Source: Porphyrobacter sp. (GTDB lineage Bacteria > Pseudomonadota > Alphaproteobacteria > Sphingomonadales > Sphingomonadaceae). From it: a DNA stretch of 64,000 bases. This document shows positions 8,558-19,637 of the stretch, in pieces. The notes under the pieces were generated by a model. It did no database searches. It was not told where the DNA came from and saw only the letters and a list, made by a program, of their open reading frames with translations. Numbering within the stretch: the stretch's first letter is position 1; every line of letters starts with the position of its first letter. Both the position numbers and the translations under genes were made by a program. The DNA lies in NCBI GenBank assembly GCA_017744315.1, contig JAGIBN010000008.1:62001-126000 (forward strand), written 5' to 3'.

Positions 8558-9562
8558 TCAGAGCCATCCCGCCAGCTCGCGCCGGACAAGCGTTTCGAGC
8601 ATGTCCATCCCCGCCTTTTCGGCGTTGAGACAGGGCAAGGCCGCGAAGGATTCGCCCCCTGCGGTCAGAAACTGTTCGCGGCCACGGATGGCGAGCTCTT
8701 CGAGCGTCTCGAGGCAATCGGCGGAAAAGCCCGGAGCGGCGACGGCGAGACGTTTGGTGCCCTTCTTCGCTTCATCGGCAAGGACTGCATCGGTTGCTGG
8801 TTCGAGCCACTTGGCCCGCCCGAAGCGAGACTGGAACGTGGTGACGACGCGCAAGTTCGGCCGGGCCAGCGCCGCCTCAAGCAGCCGCGCGGTTTCGAGG
8901 CAATGTGAATGATAGGGATCGCCCAGCACCCGGGTCCGTTCGGGCATGCCATGGAAGCTCAGCAGGAGAACTTCCGGTTCGAACGGCAGCGCATCGATCC
9001 GCGAGCGCAGATCGGTGGCGAGGGCTCCGATATAGGCGGGATCGTCGTAGTAAGGCGGCAAGGTGCGCAAGGTCGGCTGCGCCCGCATGGCGCGCAGGGC
9101 GTCACCCGCAGCGTCAACCACTGTAGCCGTCGTGGCGCCGCAGTATTGCGGATAGAGTGGCGCGAGCAGGATTCGCTCGCAACCGGCCTCGAGCAGGGCC
9201 TTGAGTTCGGTCGCGATGGCCGGCCGGCCGTAGCGCATCGCATAGGCGACTCGGGCCGAGTCCCCCATCCGCTCCTGCAGCTTGGCCGCTTGCTCCGCCG
9301 TAATCGCCGCGAGCGGAGAGCCTGCCTCGGTCCACACCTGCTGATAGGCGTGGGCCGACTTCTTGGGCCGGGTATTGAGGATGATGCCGCGCAGGATCGG
9401 CTGCCAGGCGATAGGCGGAATTTCCACCACCCGCCGATCTGACAGGAACTCACGCAGATAGCGCTTCACCGCTTGCGGCGTCGGCGCATCGGGCGTGCCG
9501 AGATTGACCAACAGCACGCCGATCCGGCTGTCGTGAACTGTTGGATCTTTCGAAGGACTCAC
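8558..9562 (-). CDS. hemH: Ferrochelatase HemH
   Basis: Inserts Fe2+ into protoporphyrin IX to make protohaem. At 334 residues it has the usual length. It opens with IGVLLVNLGTPDAPT and has LLLSFHGMPERTRVLGDPY with the catalytic His, and AAPGFSADCLETLEEL with the conserved Glu. The GTG start at 9562 overlaps the stop of the upstream molybdenum hydroxylase gene as GTGA, so the two are probably translationally coupled. Membrane association is expected from the family; no transmembrane helix is seen. Confidence 0.96.
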   Translation of the reverse strand: MSPSKDPTVHDSRIGVLLVNLGTPDAPTPQAVKRYLREFLSDRRVVEIPPIAWQPILRGIILNTRPKKSAHAYQQVWTEAGSPLAAITAEQAAKLQERMGDSARVAYAMRYGRPAIATELKALLEAGCERILLAPLYPQYCGATTATVVDAAGDALRAMRAQPTLRTLPPYYDDPAYIGALATDLRSRIDALPFEPEVLLLSFHGMPERTRVLGDPYHSHCLETARLLEAALARPNLRVVTTFQSRFGRAKWLEPATDAVLADEAKKGTKRLAVAAPGFSADCLETLEELAIRGREQFLTAGGESFAALPCLNAEKAGMDMLETLVRRELAGWL

Positions 9563-11841
9563 AAACCACCTGAAAGCAGCGGCAACCGGCGCAAGCGCAG
9601 ACCGGTCGCGGAAAACAGCGCGTTGGCGATGGCCGGTGCAACCACGGCCATTGGAAGCTCGCCCGGATCGAAGGGCTCGGCATCGCTGTCGATCAGCTCG
9701 ATACGGATCTCCGGACTATCCGCGAGCGTCGGTAGATCGAGCGCTGCCAATCGGCCCTGTTGCGGCAGACCATCGTCGTATTCGATGCCCGACCCCAGGG
9801 CGAGGCCGACGCCGTAGAGCAAGCCGCCCTCGATCTGCTGCAAGGCGATATCGCGATTGACCACCCGGCCTATGTCGACCGCTGCCGAGAGTTTCTCAAC
9901 CCGGACGCCGCCCTCACCCGCAACCGCAGTCGCCACCAGCGCGATACGTCCGCCCGTCAGCGCGCCGCCCATCCGGTGGCAGGCCAGCCCTTGCGAACTG
10001 CCCGCCGCGCCGCCTCCCCACTCGCCGAGGCGAGCGGCCTGCTGGAGGCAGTGAGCCAACCTCAGATCGTCGCCGAGCATGGCGATACGGAACGACAGCG
10101 GCTCCTGCTGATGGCGTTGAGCCACTTCGTCGATGAAGCTTTCGACGAAGAAGCAGGTGTAGCCGTGGGCATTGCCGCGCAGACGTCCAGTGGGGAGCGC
10201 GATGCTGACCGGGACGTGATCGATCGCTACGTTGGGAATGCCGTAGGCGGGCATCAGGCCTTCAGTCGCCAGGGTGTCAGGCTCGTCCTCGACCGCGTCG
10301 ATTGCCGCCCAGGTGGTCTCGTTGCCGAACAGGCGACGCCCGAACTCGAGCGCTGATGGCGGCATGGCAAGGCGCGCGCGAAACGTGTCGATCCGGCCAC
10401 CGGGCGCCAACCGTGCGCTCAGTACTGCTGCAACAGGAGGGCGCGGCCGGAGCATGAGCTGTTCCTGCCAGCGCGACCAGATCAGTTGGACGGGCCGGCC
10501 TGTCTCGCGAGCAATCAGCGCGACCTCGATCGCATGGTCATGCTCAAGCCGCCGGTCGAAACTCCCGCCCGCCGGCATCGGATAGAGCACGACATCGCCG
10601 AGCGACAGGCCAAGCGCCTTGGCCGCAGCTGCCCTCGCCTGCTCCGGAGCCTGGCTCGCCAGCCACAGTTCGAGCCGTCCGTTGGTCAGCCGCGCCGTGA
10701 CACTTGCGGTCTCGATAGTGCCGTGCGCCGCGGGCATTACGTCGTAGCGCAAGGCGAGGTCGGGCTTCGCCATCAGCGCGTCGCCCTCCCCGCGCTCGGC
10801 CACGCGTTGCGGTCCGCCGCGCCGCACTCCGCCGTCGAGCGCCTCGTCGATGCGGGCGGAAGAGACTACGTTGGCGACGCTGAAGCGCGGCTCCATCGCG
10901 TCGAGCGCCCGTTCGGCTGCCCACCAGTTGGTCGCCACCGAAGCGAGCCAGCGCTTGCCCTCGACTATGCCGACTACGCCCTGCACGCCCTTGGCGGCCT
11001 CTCGTTCGAAGCTGCTCAGTTCGGCATGGTCGGCAGGTCCGTGGCGGATTGCGGCATAGACCATGCCCGGCAGGCGAACGTCGCCCGCAAACAGCAGGCT
11101 GCCGTCGACCTTCGAGGGCATGTCCAACCGCGGAAAGGGGATTTCCGCCTGATCGGCTTCAGGTCCGACTGGTGCCCGCTCGGCCGGTGGTTGCGACCGG
11201 AGCGGCGGAGGGTCGGGCGGCGAAAAGCCCGCCGCTTCTTCCGCAAGCTCGGCAAAGCTCAGCTTCTTCTCGCCGTGAACGATGAAGCCCTGGTCCGCCT
11301 CGCATTCCTCCCACGAGACCCCCCAGCGGTCCGCGGCGGCCATCGCCAGCATCGCCCGAGCCGAAGCTCCGGCCAGGCGGCAGGGCATTTCGAACGCCGC
11401 GAGCGATGTCCCTTCGGCCGTCGCGCTGAAGCGTTCGCTTTCAGCCCACCGCCTGAGGAAGAAATCGTCCGGCTCATCCGCCAGCTGCGGGAACGCCACT
11501 CCGCGCAAGGACGCCCAGCGCGCGGCCAAGGGGAAGTTGGCATAGGCCCCGCTCGCCGGAGCGGGCTCGACCGCGACCTGACGCCAGTCCGCGCCAAGCT
11601 CCATCGCCACCACTTGCGGCAGCAGCGTCGTCACCCCTTGGCCCATCTCGAGCTGGGGAACGGCGACCGTGACCACACCGTCGCGCCCGATCTTCAGCCA
11701 GGCGTTGAAGGCCTGCTCTCCCTGCAGCGGCGCGAGCGGCGATTCGTAAGTGCGCGGCAGGAGCATCCAGGCGACCAACAGGCCACCGCCGGCCGCAGCG
11801 CCGGCCAGTAGGCCGCGCCGGGAGACCGAAACTCGGCTCAG
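9559..11841 (-). CDS. Tat-exported molybdopterin-binding hydroxylase large subunit (xanthine dehydrogenase / isoquinoline 1-oxidoreductase type)
   Basis: Large molybdopterin subunit of the xanthine oxidase family. The frame open from the mrp stop encodes VSVSRRGLLAGAAAGG, a twin-arginine signal, before the mature protein. The only plausible start before it is CTG 11841; a conservative TTG at 11778 would remove the signal. The body contains VPQLEMGQGVTTLLPQ, SQAPEQARA and, near the end, DPGELPMAVVAPAIANALF, where the GE pair is the family's catalytic Glu region. The usual 2Fe-2S small subunit is not adjacent: mrp is upstream and hemH is coupled downstream. Substrate unknown. Confidence 0.85.
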   Translation of the reverse strand: MSRVSVSRRGLLAGAAAGGGLLVAWMLLPRTYESPLAPLQGEQAFNAWLKIGRDGVVTVAVPQLEMGQGVTTLLPQVVAMELGADWRQVAVEPAPASGAYANFPLAARWASLRGVAFPQLADEPDDFFLRRWAESERFSATAEGTSLAAFEMPCRLAGASARAMLAMAAADRWGVSWEECEADQGFIVHGEKKLSFAELAEEAAGFSPPDPPPLRSQPPAERAPVGPEADQAEIPFPRLDMPSKVDGSLLFAGDVRLPGMVYAAIRHGPADHAELSSFEREAAKGVQGVVGIVEGKRWLASVATNWWAAERALDAMEPRFSVANVVSSARIDEALDGGVRRGGPQRVAERGEGDALMAKPDLALRYDVMPAAHGTIETASVTARLTNGRLELWLASQAPEQARAAAAKALGLSLGDVVLYPMPAGGSFDRRLEHDHAIEVALIARETGRPVQLIWSRWQEQLMLRPRPPVAAVLSARLAPGGRIDTFRARLAMPPSALEFGRRLFGNETTWAAIDAVEDEPDTLATEGLMPAYGIPNVAIDHVPVSIALPTGRLRGNAHGYTCFFVESFIDEVAQRHQQEPLSFRIAMLGDDLRLAHCLQQAARLGEWGGGAAGSSQGLACHRMGGALTGGRIALVATAVAGEGGVRVEKLSAAVDIGRVVNRDIALQQIEGGLLYGVGLALGSGIEYDDGLPQQGRLAALDLPTLADSPEIRIELIDSDAEPFDPGELPMAVVAPAIANALFSATGLRLRRLPLLSGGL

Positions 11842-11865
11842 CGGCCTGTCCTCATTGCCCGATCC

Positions 11866-12828
11866 TCACTGGCTGTCGAGCCAGTCCGAAAGTCGGGCGG
11901 CAATGTCGCCGAAGGCCTTGCCCTGTGGGCCGTCGTTCGCGGCCGGGGGCTGCCCGGTGTCGCTCGCAACCCGGATTTCCATCGCGAGCGGGATCCGCCC
12001 GAGGAAGCTCTCGCCCAGCGCCCGCGACGCCGCCTCGGCCCCGCCGCTGCCGAACGGCTCGCTCGGCTGGCCGCAGTGTGGGCAGAGATAACCGGCCATG
12101 TTCTCGACCAGGCCGATGATTGGAATATCGGCTTGGCGGAACAGGTCGATCGCGCGGGTCGCGTCGATCAGTGCCAGGTCCTGCGGCGTCGAGACCACGA
12201 TCGCCCCGGCAGGCTTGAACTTCTGCAGCATCGTCAGCTGCACGTCGCCCGTGCCGGGTGGCAGATCGACCAGCAGCACTTCGACATCGCCCCACTGCGC
12301 GTCCATCAGCTGGCCGAGGGCATTGCCCGTCATCGGCCCGCGCCAGGCAATCGCCTTACCCGGAGCGATCAGCTGGCCCATCGACAGCAGCTTCACCCCG
12401 AACTCGCTTTCGACCGGGATCAATTGCTGGCCTTCGGCGGTCGGCTTCTGATTCGCGGCGTCGAGCAGCATCGGTTGCGACGGGCCGTAGATGTCCGCGT
12501 CGACCACGCCCACCTTGTGCCCGGCACGCGCGAGGGCGACGGCGAGATTGGCCGTGAGGGTCGATTTCCCGACTCCGCCCTTGCCCGATCCAATCGCGAC
12601 GATCCGGCGCTGGACCTTGTCGGCCATCAGCGCGACGCGGACTTCGGTGACGCCCTCCAGCGCGCCGATCGCCTGCTCCAGCTCCTGCTGGAGCCCGGCG
12701 GCGGCGGCGCGGGACAGGCCCGAAGCGTCAGCGACGAGGGTGGCGACGCCGTCCGCGAAACGGACCGAGCGCACGCGCGGAGCTATGTGAGGGGGAACGT
12801 TCTGTTCGATATCTGCAACGGTTGTCAT
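11866..12828 (-). CDS. mrp: Mrp/NBP35-family iron-sulfur carrier ATPase (ApbC)
   Basis: P-loop ATPase thought to bind and deliver Fe-S clusters to apoproteins; cytosolic. Of 320 residues, about 1-75 form a short N-terminal MIP18/DUF59-like region. The nucleotide-binding domain then has the deviant Walker A SGKGGVGKST, VGVVDADIYGPS (Walker A') and VLLVDLPPGTGD (Walker B). The CPHC motif in NMAGYLCPHCGQ is the cluster-binding pair at the dimer interface. It lies 24 bases upstream of a molybdenum hydroxylase, an enzyme class that depends on Fe-S clusters, and of hemH. Confidence 0.94.
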   Translation of the reverse strand: MTTVADIEQNVPPHIAPRVRSVRFADGVATLVADASGLSRAAAAGLQQELEQAIGALEGVTEVRVALMADKVQRRIVAIGSGKGGVGKSTLTANLAVALARAGHKVGVVDADIYGPSQPMLLDAANQKPTAEGQQLIPVESEFGVKLLSMGQLIAPGKAIAWRGPMTGNALGQLMDAQWGDVEVLLVDLPPGTGDVQLTMLQKFKPAGAIVVSTPQDLALIDATRAIDLFRQADIPIIGLVENMAGYLCPHCGQPSEPFGSGGAEAASRALGESFLGRIPLAMEIRVASDTGQPPAANDGPQGKAFGDIAARLSDWLDSQ

Positions 12829-12930
12829 GCGACCGCCTGTTAGGGCTTGTGCACTCGCGCTTGCAAGGTGCTGCGAAAATGTCCCGCTCCGCCCCTGTTT
12901 TTTGCCGATTGGCCCCCTATAACGTGTGGA

Positions 12931-14091
12931 ATGGAAAATTTGGGTGGGTTCATAGACAGGATCGCACTGGCCATGGCCGGAAAGCGCAGCCCGTGGGGCA
13001 AGCCCCAGGGCGACAAGGATAATCCGGGCGACGGCTCCGGAAACGATGAAGGCAACACGCCGCCTTCATCGGAAGAAACGCCAAAGGGACCTCGCAATCC
13101 CTGGCTGCCGGGTGGCGGTTCGGAAGACCGTCCACGCCGTGGCGCGAACATCGAAGACCTGTTCAAGCAACGGGGTCCAGAAGGTCCGCGCCGCAGCAAG
13201 GGCCCTGGCGGCCCCGGCTTCCGCATCCCGGAACGCCCAGGCGGCGGCAGCTGGATTCCGATCATCATCGGCGGCGTCGTGTTGCTTTGGGTCGGCCTGA
13301 CCAGCGTCCACCAGCTCGCCCCGCGCGAAGCGGGCGTGGTCACGACCTTCGGCCGCTATTCGCGGACACTCAGCCCCGGTCTGAATTTCACTCTGCCGTG
13401 GCCAATCCAGCAAGTCTCTGTCGAGAACGTCAGCGAGATTCGCTCGGTCCGCATTCCGTCGGGCCCGGAAGAAAAGCTGATCCTGACCGGCGACCAGAAC
13501 CTGGTCGATCTGTCCTACCTGATCCGCTGGAACATCAAGGACCTGAGCCAGTTCCGCTTCCAGCTTGCCGAGCCGGAAGAGACGCTGCGCGAAGTCGGCG
13601 AAGCCGCGATGCGCGCATCGGTGGCCGAACACGATCTCGACAAGGTGCTGTCCGGCCAAGGGCGCGGCGACATCGAACAGAGCGTACGCTCCCGGATGCA
13701 ACAGATCCTCGATTCGTACCGTTCGGGCATCGCCGTCCAGGGTATCGAAATCCAGAAGACCGATCCGCCCGAGGCCGTGGTCGAAGCGTTCAAGGACGTC
13801 TCCGCCGCCCAGCAGGACGCCAACACCGCCATGAACCAGGCCCGCACTTACGAGCAGCAATTGCTCGCCAAGGCGCAGGGTGACGCAGCGGCGTTCAACA
13901 AGATCTACGAGGAATACAAGCTCGCGCCTGAAGTGACTCGGCGCCGGCTCTATTACGAAACCATGGAAAGCGTTTTGGGTAAGACCGACAAGACGATCGT
14001 CGAATCAGGTGGCGTAACGCCCTACCTGCCGCTGCCTGAAGTGCGCCGCCGTGCAGCGCCGCAGGCCGAAACGCCGCCGGCAGGAAGGTAA
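12931..14091 (+). CDS. hflK: FtsH protease modulator HflK (SPFH domain)
   Basis: With HflC it forms the membrane cage that surrounds FtsH and limits its proteolysis. About 386 residues: a Gly/Pro-rich cytosolic N-terminus (KRSPWGKPQGDKDNPGDG), one membrane helix (SWIPIIIGGVVLLWVGL), then the SPFH/band-7 domain (REAGVVTTFGRYSRTLSPGL) and a long helical coiled coil rich in Ala/Gln/Glu (PPEAVVEAFKDVSAAQQDA). ATG 12931 gives a slightly longer N-terminus; ATG 12973, with AGGA upstream, is an equally good start. hflC follows after 7 bases and a protease gene after that, a membrane protein quality-control group. Confidence 0.94.
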   Translation: MENLGGFIDRIALAMAGKRSPWGKPQGDKDNPGDGSGNDEGNTPPSSEETPKGPRNPWLPGGGSEDRPRRGANIEDLFKQRGPEGPRRSKGPGGPGFRIPERPGGGSWIPIIIGGVVLLWVGLTSVHQLAPREAGVVTTFGRYSRTLSPGLNFTLPWPIQQVSVENVSEIRSVRIPSGPEEKLILTGDQNLVDLSYLIRWNIKDLSQFRFQLAEPEETLREVGEAAMRASVAEHDLDKVLSGQGRGDIEQSVRSRMQQILDSYRSGIAVQGIEIQKTDPPEAVVEAFKDVSAAQQDANTAMNQARTYEQQLLAKAQGDAAAFNKIYEEYKLAPEVTRRRLYYETMESVLGKTDKTIVESGGVTPYLPLPEVRRRAAPQAETPPAGR

Positions 14092-14098
14092 CCGCACC

Positions 14099-14947
14099 AT
14101 GCAAGACGTGTGGGAAACCCATAAGCTTTCGATCATCGCGGTCGCCCTGGTGGTGATCGCGTTCTTTTCCAGCGTGATCATCGTGCCGGAGACGAAGCAG
14201 GCCGTGGTCATCCGCACCGGTGAGCCGGTTCGGACGATTAACAGGTACATGCCCAAGGTCCCGTTCGGTCAGACCAACGCCGGCCTCAGCGTCCGCATTC
14301 CGTTCTTCGAGCGGGTACAGATGATCGAACGGCGCGTGCTCGACATCGACATGGAGCGGCAGGAAGTCCTTTCCAGCGATCAGCAGCGCCTGCAGGTCGA
14401 TGCCTATGCGCGGTTCCGCATCGTCGATCCGGTCAAGATGGTGCAGAACGCGGGCACCGAAGAGAACGTGGCAACGCAGCTGCAGCCGATCCTCGCCTCC
14501 GTGCTTCGCCAGGAACTGGGCCGCCGCACGTTCGCCTCGATGCTCACCGCTGAGCGGGGCGCGGCGATGACCAACATCCGCGACACGCTCGACCGCCAGG
14601 CGCGGCAATATGGCGCGCAGGTGATCGACGTGCGGATCAAGCGGGCCGACTTGCCCGAAGGCACGCCGCTCGAAGCCGCTTTCCGCCGCATGGAAACCGA
14701 CCGCAAGCAAGAAGCTGAAACGACCCGCGCCGGCGGCCAGAGAGATGCGCAGATCGTCCGCGCCGGGGCCGAAGCCCAGGCCGCGCGAATCTATGCCGAA
14801 GCTTATGGCAAGGACCCGCAGTTCTACGACTTCTACCGCGCGATGGAGAGCTATCGCCGCACGTTCGAAGCCGGCGAAGGCGAGAGTTCGATCATTCTTT
14901 CGCCCGATAACGACTACTTGCGGCAATTCCGCAGCGGGGGCCACTAA
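14099..14947 (+). CDS. hflC: FtsH protease modulator HflC (SPFH domain)
   Basis: Partner of HflK in the inner-membrane HflKC complex. 282 residues: a single N-terminal membrane helix (LSIIAVALVVIAFFSSVIIV), the SPFH domain starting ETKQAVVIRTGEPVR, and the long Ala/Glu-rich helix with DRKQEAETTRAGGQRDAQI. ATG 14099 follows GGAAGG and lies 7 bases after the hflK stop, which fits one transcript. There is no sign of the peptidase its old name suggests. Confidence 0.95.
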   Translation: MQDVWETHKLSIIAVALVVIAFFSSVIIVPETKQAVVIRTGEPVRTINRYMPKVPFGQTNAGLSVRIPFFERVQMIERRVLDIDMERQEVLSSDQQRLQVDAYARFRIVDPVKMVQNAGTEENVATQLQPILASVLRQELGRRTFASMLTAERGAAMTNIRDTLDRQARQYGAQVIDVRIKRADLPEGTPLEAAFRRMETDRKQEAETTRAGGQRDAQIVRAGAEAQAARIYAEAYGKDPQFYDFYRAMESYRRTFEAGEGESSIILSPDNDYLRQFRSGGH

Positions 14948-15019
14948 TCCGGCCCCTGGGCCGTTCAATGGGCGTTCAGCCTAGCGCGAGTGAAACCTCG
15001 TGCTGGGACTGCCGGTATC

Positions 15020-15038
15020 CGGGGCTTGCAAGGCCCCG
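15020..15038 (+). promoter_or_regulatory. GC-rich hairpin between hflC and the Do protease gene
   Basis: CGGGGC and GCCCCG form a perfect 6-bp stem around a TTGCAAG loop, 24 bases before the GTG start of the protease gene. It has no T-run, so it may be a weak hflC terminator or a leader structure. Function unknown. Confidence 0.35.
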
Positions 15039-15062
15039 CAAAAGAAAGAGGATCTAGAGGAC

Positions 15063-16598
<1,536 letters not shown>

Positions 16599-16617
16599 GC
16601 CCATTAGGCCCTTCGCG

Positions 16618-16639
16618 CCCCTCCTGTATTCGGGAGGGG
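16618..16639 (+). terminator. Hairpin after the Do protease gene
   Basis: CCCCTCC and GGAGGGG form a 7-bp GC stem with an 8-base loop, 20 bases after the protease stop. It lacks a following T-run, so it would be a weak or bidirectional terminator between this gene and the convergent penicillin-binding protein gene. Confidence 0.5.
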
Positions 16640-16709
16640 CCGGGGTCAGTCTGTCGAAAAGCTCACTTCACAGCGGCCTCGCTTGCGTCGCAAAGCTTTC
16701 CACGCTCCG

Positions 16710-16732
16710 CTTGGTCCTGAACCAAGTTCAGG
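16710..16732. repeat. Overlapping small palindromes (CCTGAAC/GTTCAGG) in intergenic DNA
   Basis: CCTGAAC-CAA-GTTCAGG is a perfect 7-bp inverted repeat at 16716-16732 and overlaps a second one, CTTGGT-CCTGA-ACCAAG, at 16710-16726, so the RNA could fold in two exclusive ways. This kind of 'CCTGAACnnnnTTCAGGatgac' element is common between genes in sphingomonad genomes. The rest of 16599-16790 holds only the hairpin described separately. Confidence 0.5.
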
Positions 16733-16790
16733 GTGACGATTATGACGTCGGGAAACCGCCCCCTCACGCCGGAGGGGACCAACTGGCCCG

Positions 16791-18968
16791 CTACAGCCCG
16801 TCAGGCGCGTTCCCGCGCTGACCGCGAGGAGCTCCGCCGCCCGATGAGCCCGGCGGACGCCCGGTGGCTCGATCCAGGAAGTCGTCGCTCGCCGCCGCTG
16901 GCGGAGCCCGCCCAGGCTGCGGTGGAGGCGCCATCCGGGGGTCTGGACGACGGCCCGGTTCGCCCGGCCGCTGGTCTTCCTCGCCTTCGACCGGGAACGG
17001 CAAGCCGCGCGGATCCTCAGGGCCCTGCGGTTCGATCAGGTTCCCCTGATCGTCGACGTAGTAATACTGGTCTTCCGGATTGCCGCGCATCCATTCTTCG
17101 TCCGGTTCGAGCTGCCAGTCGGGCAGTTGGACCTCGGTCTGGAACTTCTCTTCGGGCCGGTCCTTGACCGCGTAGCGCATGTAGGCGGCAAAGGCCCGGG
17201 CCGGCGCGGTGCCGCCCTGGAGGCCGGGCACGGCCTTGGCATCGTCACGGCCCATCCACACACCCGTGGTGATGCCGCTCGAGAAGCCGACGAACCAGCC
17301 ATCCTTGTTCGAACTGGTCGTGCCCGTCTTGCCCGCCACGGGCCGCCCGATCTGCGCCGCACGGCCGGTGCCGGTGTTGACCGCGGTCTGCAGCAGGTCG
17401 GTGATCCCGGCAGCCACATAGTCCGGCACCAGCTGGTTGCTGCGCGTGGGCTCGTGTTCGTAGAGCGTATCGCCGCTGGCGCTGACCACCTTGGTGATCC
17501 CGAACGGCTCGATCGAGCGCCCGCCCGCAGAAACCGCCGCGAAGGCGCGCGTAAGGTCGATCACCCGAACTTCGGAGCTGCCCAGCACCATCGACGGGTT
17601 GGTCGCGATCGGCGTGGTGATGCCGAAGCGGCGCGCCATCGAGGCGACGGTGGAGAAGCCCACTTCGTTGCCGAGCTGCGCCGCGACCGTGTTCTTGGAA
17701 TAGGCAAAGGCCGTGCGGACATCGATCTCCCCGGCATAGGAACCGTTGGAGTTGCGCGGGGACCAGCCCTGGATCGTCACCGGCTCGTCGACCACACGGT
17801 CGTCGGGCGTGTACCCGGCCTCGAGCGCGCTCAGATAGACGAACAGCTTCCAGGCCGATCCCGGCTGACGCATCGCTTCGGTCGCGCGGTTGTAGTTGGA
17901 TTTGACGTAGTCGGTGCCGCCAACGAGCGCGAGGATCGCGCCGTCCCGGTCGAGGCTGACGAGTGCGCCCTGGGCGCTGCCTGGCGTATTGCCCTTGAGC
18001 GCCGCCGCCGCCGCCCGCTGCATGCCGACATCGAGCGTGGTCCACACCTCGATCGGCTCGTTGCCGGTATCGGGCAGCAGAATGTCGAGTTGCGGCAGGA
18101 CATAGTCGGTGAAGTAGCGCGCCGAGTTCTGGCTTTCGTCCTGGCGTAGCTTGACCGCCGAGATGTCGACCGCGTCAGCCTCGGCCGCACCGATGGCGCC
18201 GTACTTGCGCATCTGTTCGAGCACGACGTTGGCGCGGCCCACGGCGGCATCAACGTCGGCAGTCGGCGAATAGTGGCTCGGCGCCTTGACCAGCCCGGCG
18301 ATGATCGCCGCCTCTGCCGTCGAGAGGTCGCGCGCGGAGTGGCTGAAGAACTTGCGGCTGGCGGAATCGACGCCGTAGGCGCCGCCGCCGAAGTAGACCT
18401 TGTTGAGGTAGAGTTCGAGGATCTGTTCCTTGCTGAACTTCGCCTCGAGCGCGAGCGCCAGCACGGCCTCGCGCAGCTTGCGGTCGACCGTGCGATTGGA
18501 GTTCAGGAAGACGTTGCGCGCCAGCTGCTGGGTGATGGTCGACGTCGCGCGGACGGACGAGTCATCGCGAAGCGCGACGAACAGCGCGCGGGCGAGGCCG
18601 ATTGGATCGATCCCGATGTGCGAATAGAAGCGGCGGTCCTCCACCGCGACCATCGCGTCCTTCATCACCTGCGGAATCTCGTCCGAGCTGAGCCACTCGC
18701 CGTAGCTCGGCCCCATCGCGACGATCTCCGTACCGTCGCGCGCGCGGACGATGATCGTCTGGCCCGCCTGGCTGTTCATCAGGGTCGAATAGTTCGGCAT
18801 GCTCCGCGCGGCGAAGAACACCGAAGTGCCGAGCGCCACCAGCAGCAGCGCGAAAAGCGCCCCGCCCCAGACGAGCACACGCCTCAGCCAGACGCGCCAG
18901 CGCGACGTCGGCGGTGGGGCCGAATTCCTGCGTTTGGCAGTCCTTGAGCCCCGCCTTTGTTGCAACAT
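16791..18968 (-). CDS. Class A penicillin-binding protein (PBP1A family transglycosylase/transpeptidase)
   Basis: Bifunctional peptidoglycan synthase, 725 residues. A basic cytosolic tail is followed by one membrane helix (VLVWGGALFALLLVALGTSV). The GT51 domain has VAVEDRRFYSHIGIDP with the catalytic Glu, and the transpeptidase domain has the nucleophile motif SAWK in RQPGSAWKLF, YSKN and GKTGTTSSNKDGWFVG. The last 80 or so residues are Pro/Arg/Gly-rich and probably disordered. It is transcribed alone towards the Do protease gene. All catalytic motifs are intact; the exact paralogue name is left open. Confidence 0.94.
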   Translation of the reverse strand: MLQQRRGSRTAKRRNSAPPPTSRWRVWLRRVLVWGGALFALLLVALGTSVFFAARSMPNYSTLMNSQAGQTIIVRARDGTEIVAMGPSYGEWLSSDEIPQVMKDAMVAVEDRRFYSHIGIDPIGLARALFVALRDDSSVRATSTITQQLARNVFLNSNRTVDRKLREAVLALALEAKFSKEQILELYLNKVYFGGGAYGVDSASRKFFSHSARDLSTAEAAIIAGLVKAPSHYSPTADVDAAVGRANVVLEQMRKYGAIGAAEADAVDISAVKLRQDESQNSARYFTDYVLPQLDILLPDTGNEPIEVWTTLDVGMQRAAAAALKGNTPGSAQGALVSLDRDGAILALVGGTDYVKSNYNRATEAMRQPGSAWKLFVYLSALEAGYTPDDRVVDEPVTIQGWSPRNSNGSYAGEIDVRTAFAYSKNTVAAQLGNEVGFSTVASMARRFGITTPIATNPSMVLGSSEVRVIDLTRAFAAVSAGGRSIEPFGITKVVSASGDTLYEHEPTRSNQLVPDYVAAGITDLLQTAVNTGTGRAAQIGRPVAGKTGTTSSNKDGWFVGFSSGITTGVWMGRDDAKAVPGLQGGTAPARAFAAYMRYAVKDRPEEKFQTEVQLPDWQLEPDEEWMRGNPEDQYYYVDDQGNLIEPQGPEDPRGLPFPVEGEEDQRPGEPGRRPDPRMAPPPQPGRAPPAAASDDFLDRATGRPPGSSGGGAPRGQRGNAPDGL

Positions 18969-19071
18969 TGGGTAGAATCTTCCCGCGGTCGGGCCCCAAG
19001 CCCTTTAGAGAAACACGCCGATGCATAGGGCAATCGGAACGCAGCGTTAACGTGCGTTACGGTCGCTCGGG

Positions 19072-19473
19072 CTAGTTATCCTCTGGCTTGAAGTCCAGCG
19101 ACGCGCTGTTGATGCAATAGCGCAGGCCATTCTCACCCGGACCGTCGGGAAAGACGTGGCCCAGATGGCCTTCGCAGTTGGAGCAGAGCACCTCTGTGCG
19201 GACCATCCCGTGCGACATGTCGCGATGCTCTTCGACCGCGCCGTCGGCCGCCGGGCGAGTGAAGCTCGGCCAGCCGGAGCCGCTGTCGTACTTGTCGCTG
19301 CTTTCGAACAGCGGCTGACCGCAGCCGGCGCAGACGTACTCGCCCGCGGCCTTGTTCTTCTCGTACTTGCCGGTGAAGGCCCGTTCGGTGCCTGACTGGC
19401 GCAGGATCTGGTATTGCTCGGGGGTCAGCTTTTCCCGCCACTCGGCCTCGGTCAGCTTCATCTTCTCGGTCAT
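19072..19473 (-). CDS. msrB: Peptide-methionine (R)-S-oxide reductase MsrB
   Basis: Reduces the R-epimer of methionine sulfoxide. 133 residues from ATG 19473, 7 bases after AAAGGAGA; a longer in-frame extension upstream has no support. It has both zinc-binding pairs (CAGC and CSNC), the GSGWPSF core and the catalytic Cys120 in [11 protein letters not shown]. No signal peptide. It complements the separate msrA at 2.2 kb. Confidence 0.96.
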   Translation of the reverse strand: MTEKMKLTEAEWREKLTPEQYQILRQSGTERAFTGKYEKNKAAGEYVCAGCGQPLFESSDKYDSGSGWPSFTRPAADGAVEEHRDMSHGMVRTEVLCSNCEGHLGHVFPDGPGENGLRYCINSASLDFKPEDN

Positions 19474-19637
19474 GCGGATCTCCTTTGGCGAGCAATATAA
19501 GTATTCGATCGCGTCGGGGTAATCCCACCCGGAAAGCGGGAGTTCTCCCAATAGGGGATCGTGTTGGCGGTCCCTAGCCCGTGTTGGCCATCGCGGACAG
19601 CTTGCTTCCCCGTTTCCGCGACAACGGAAGAGAGGCC

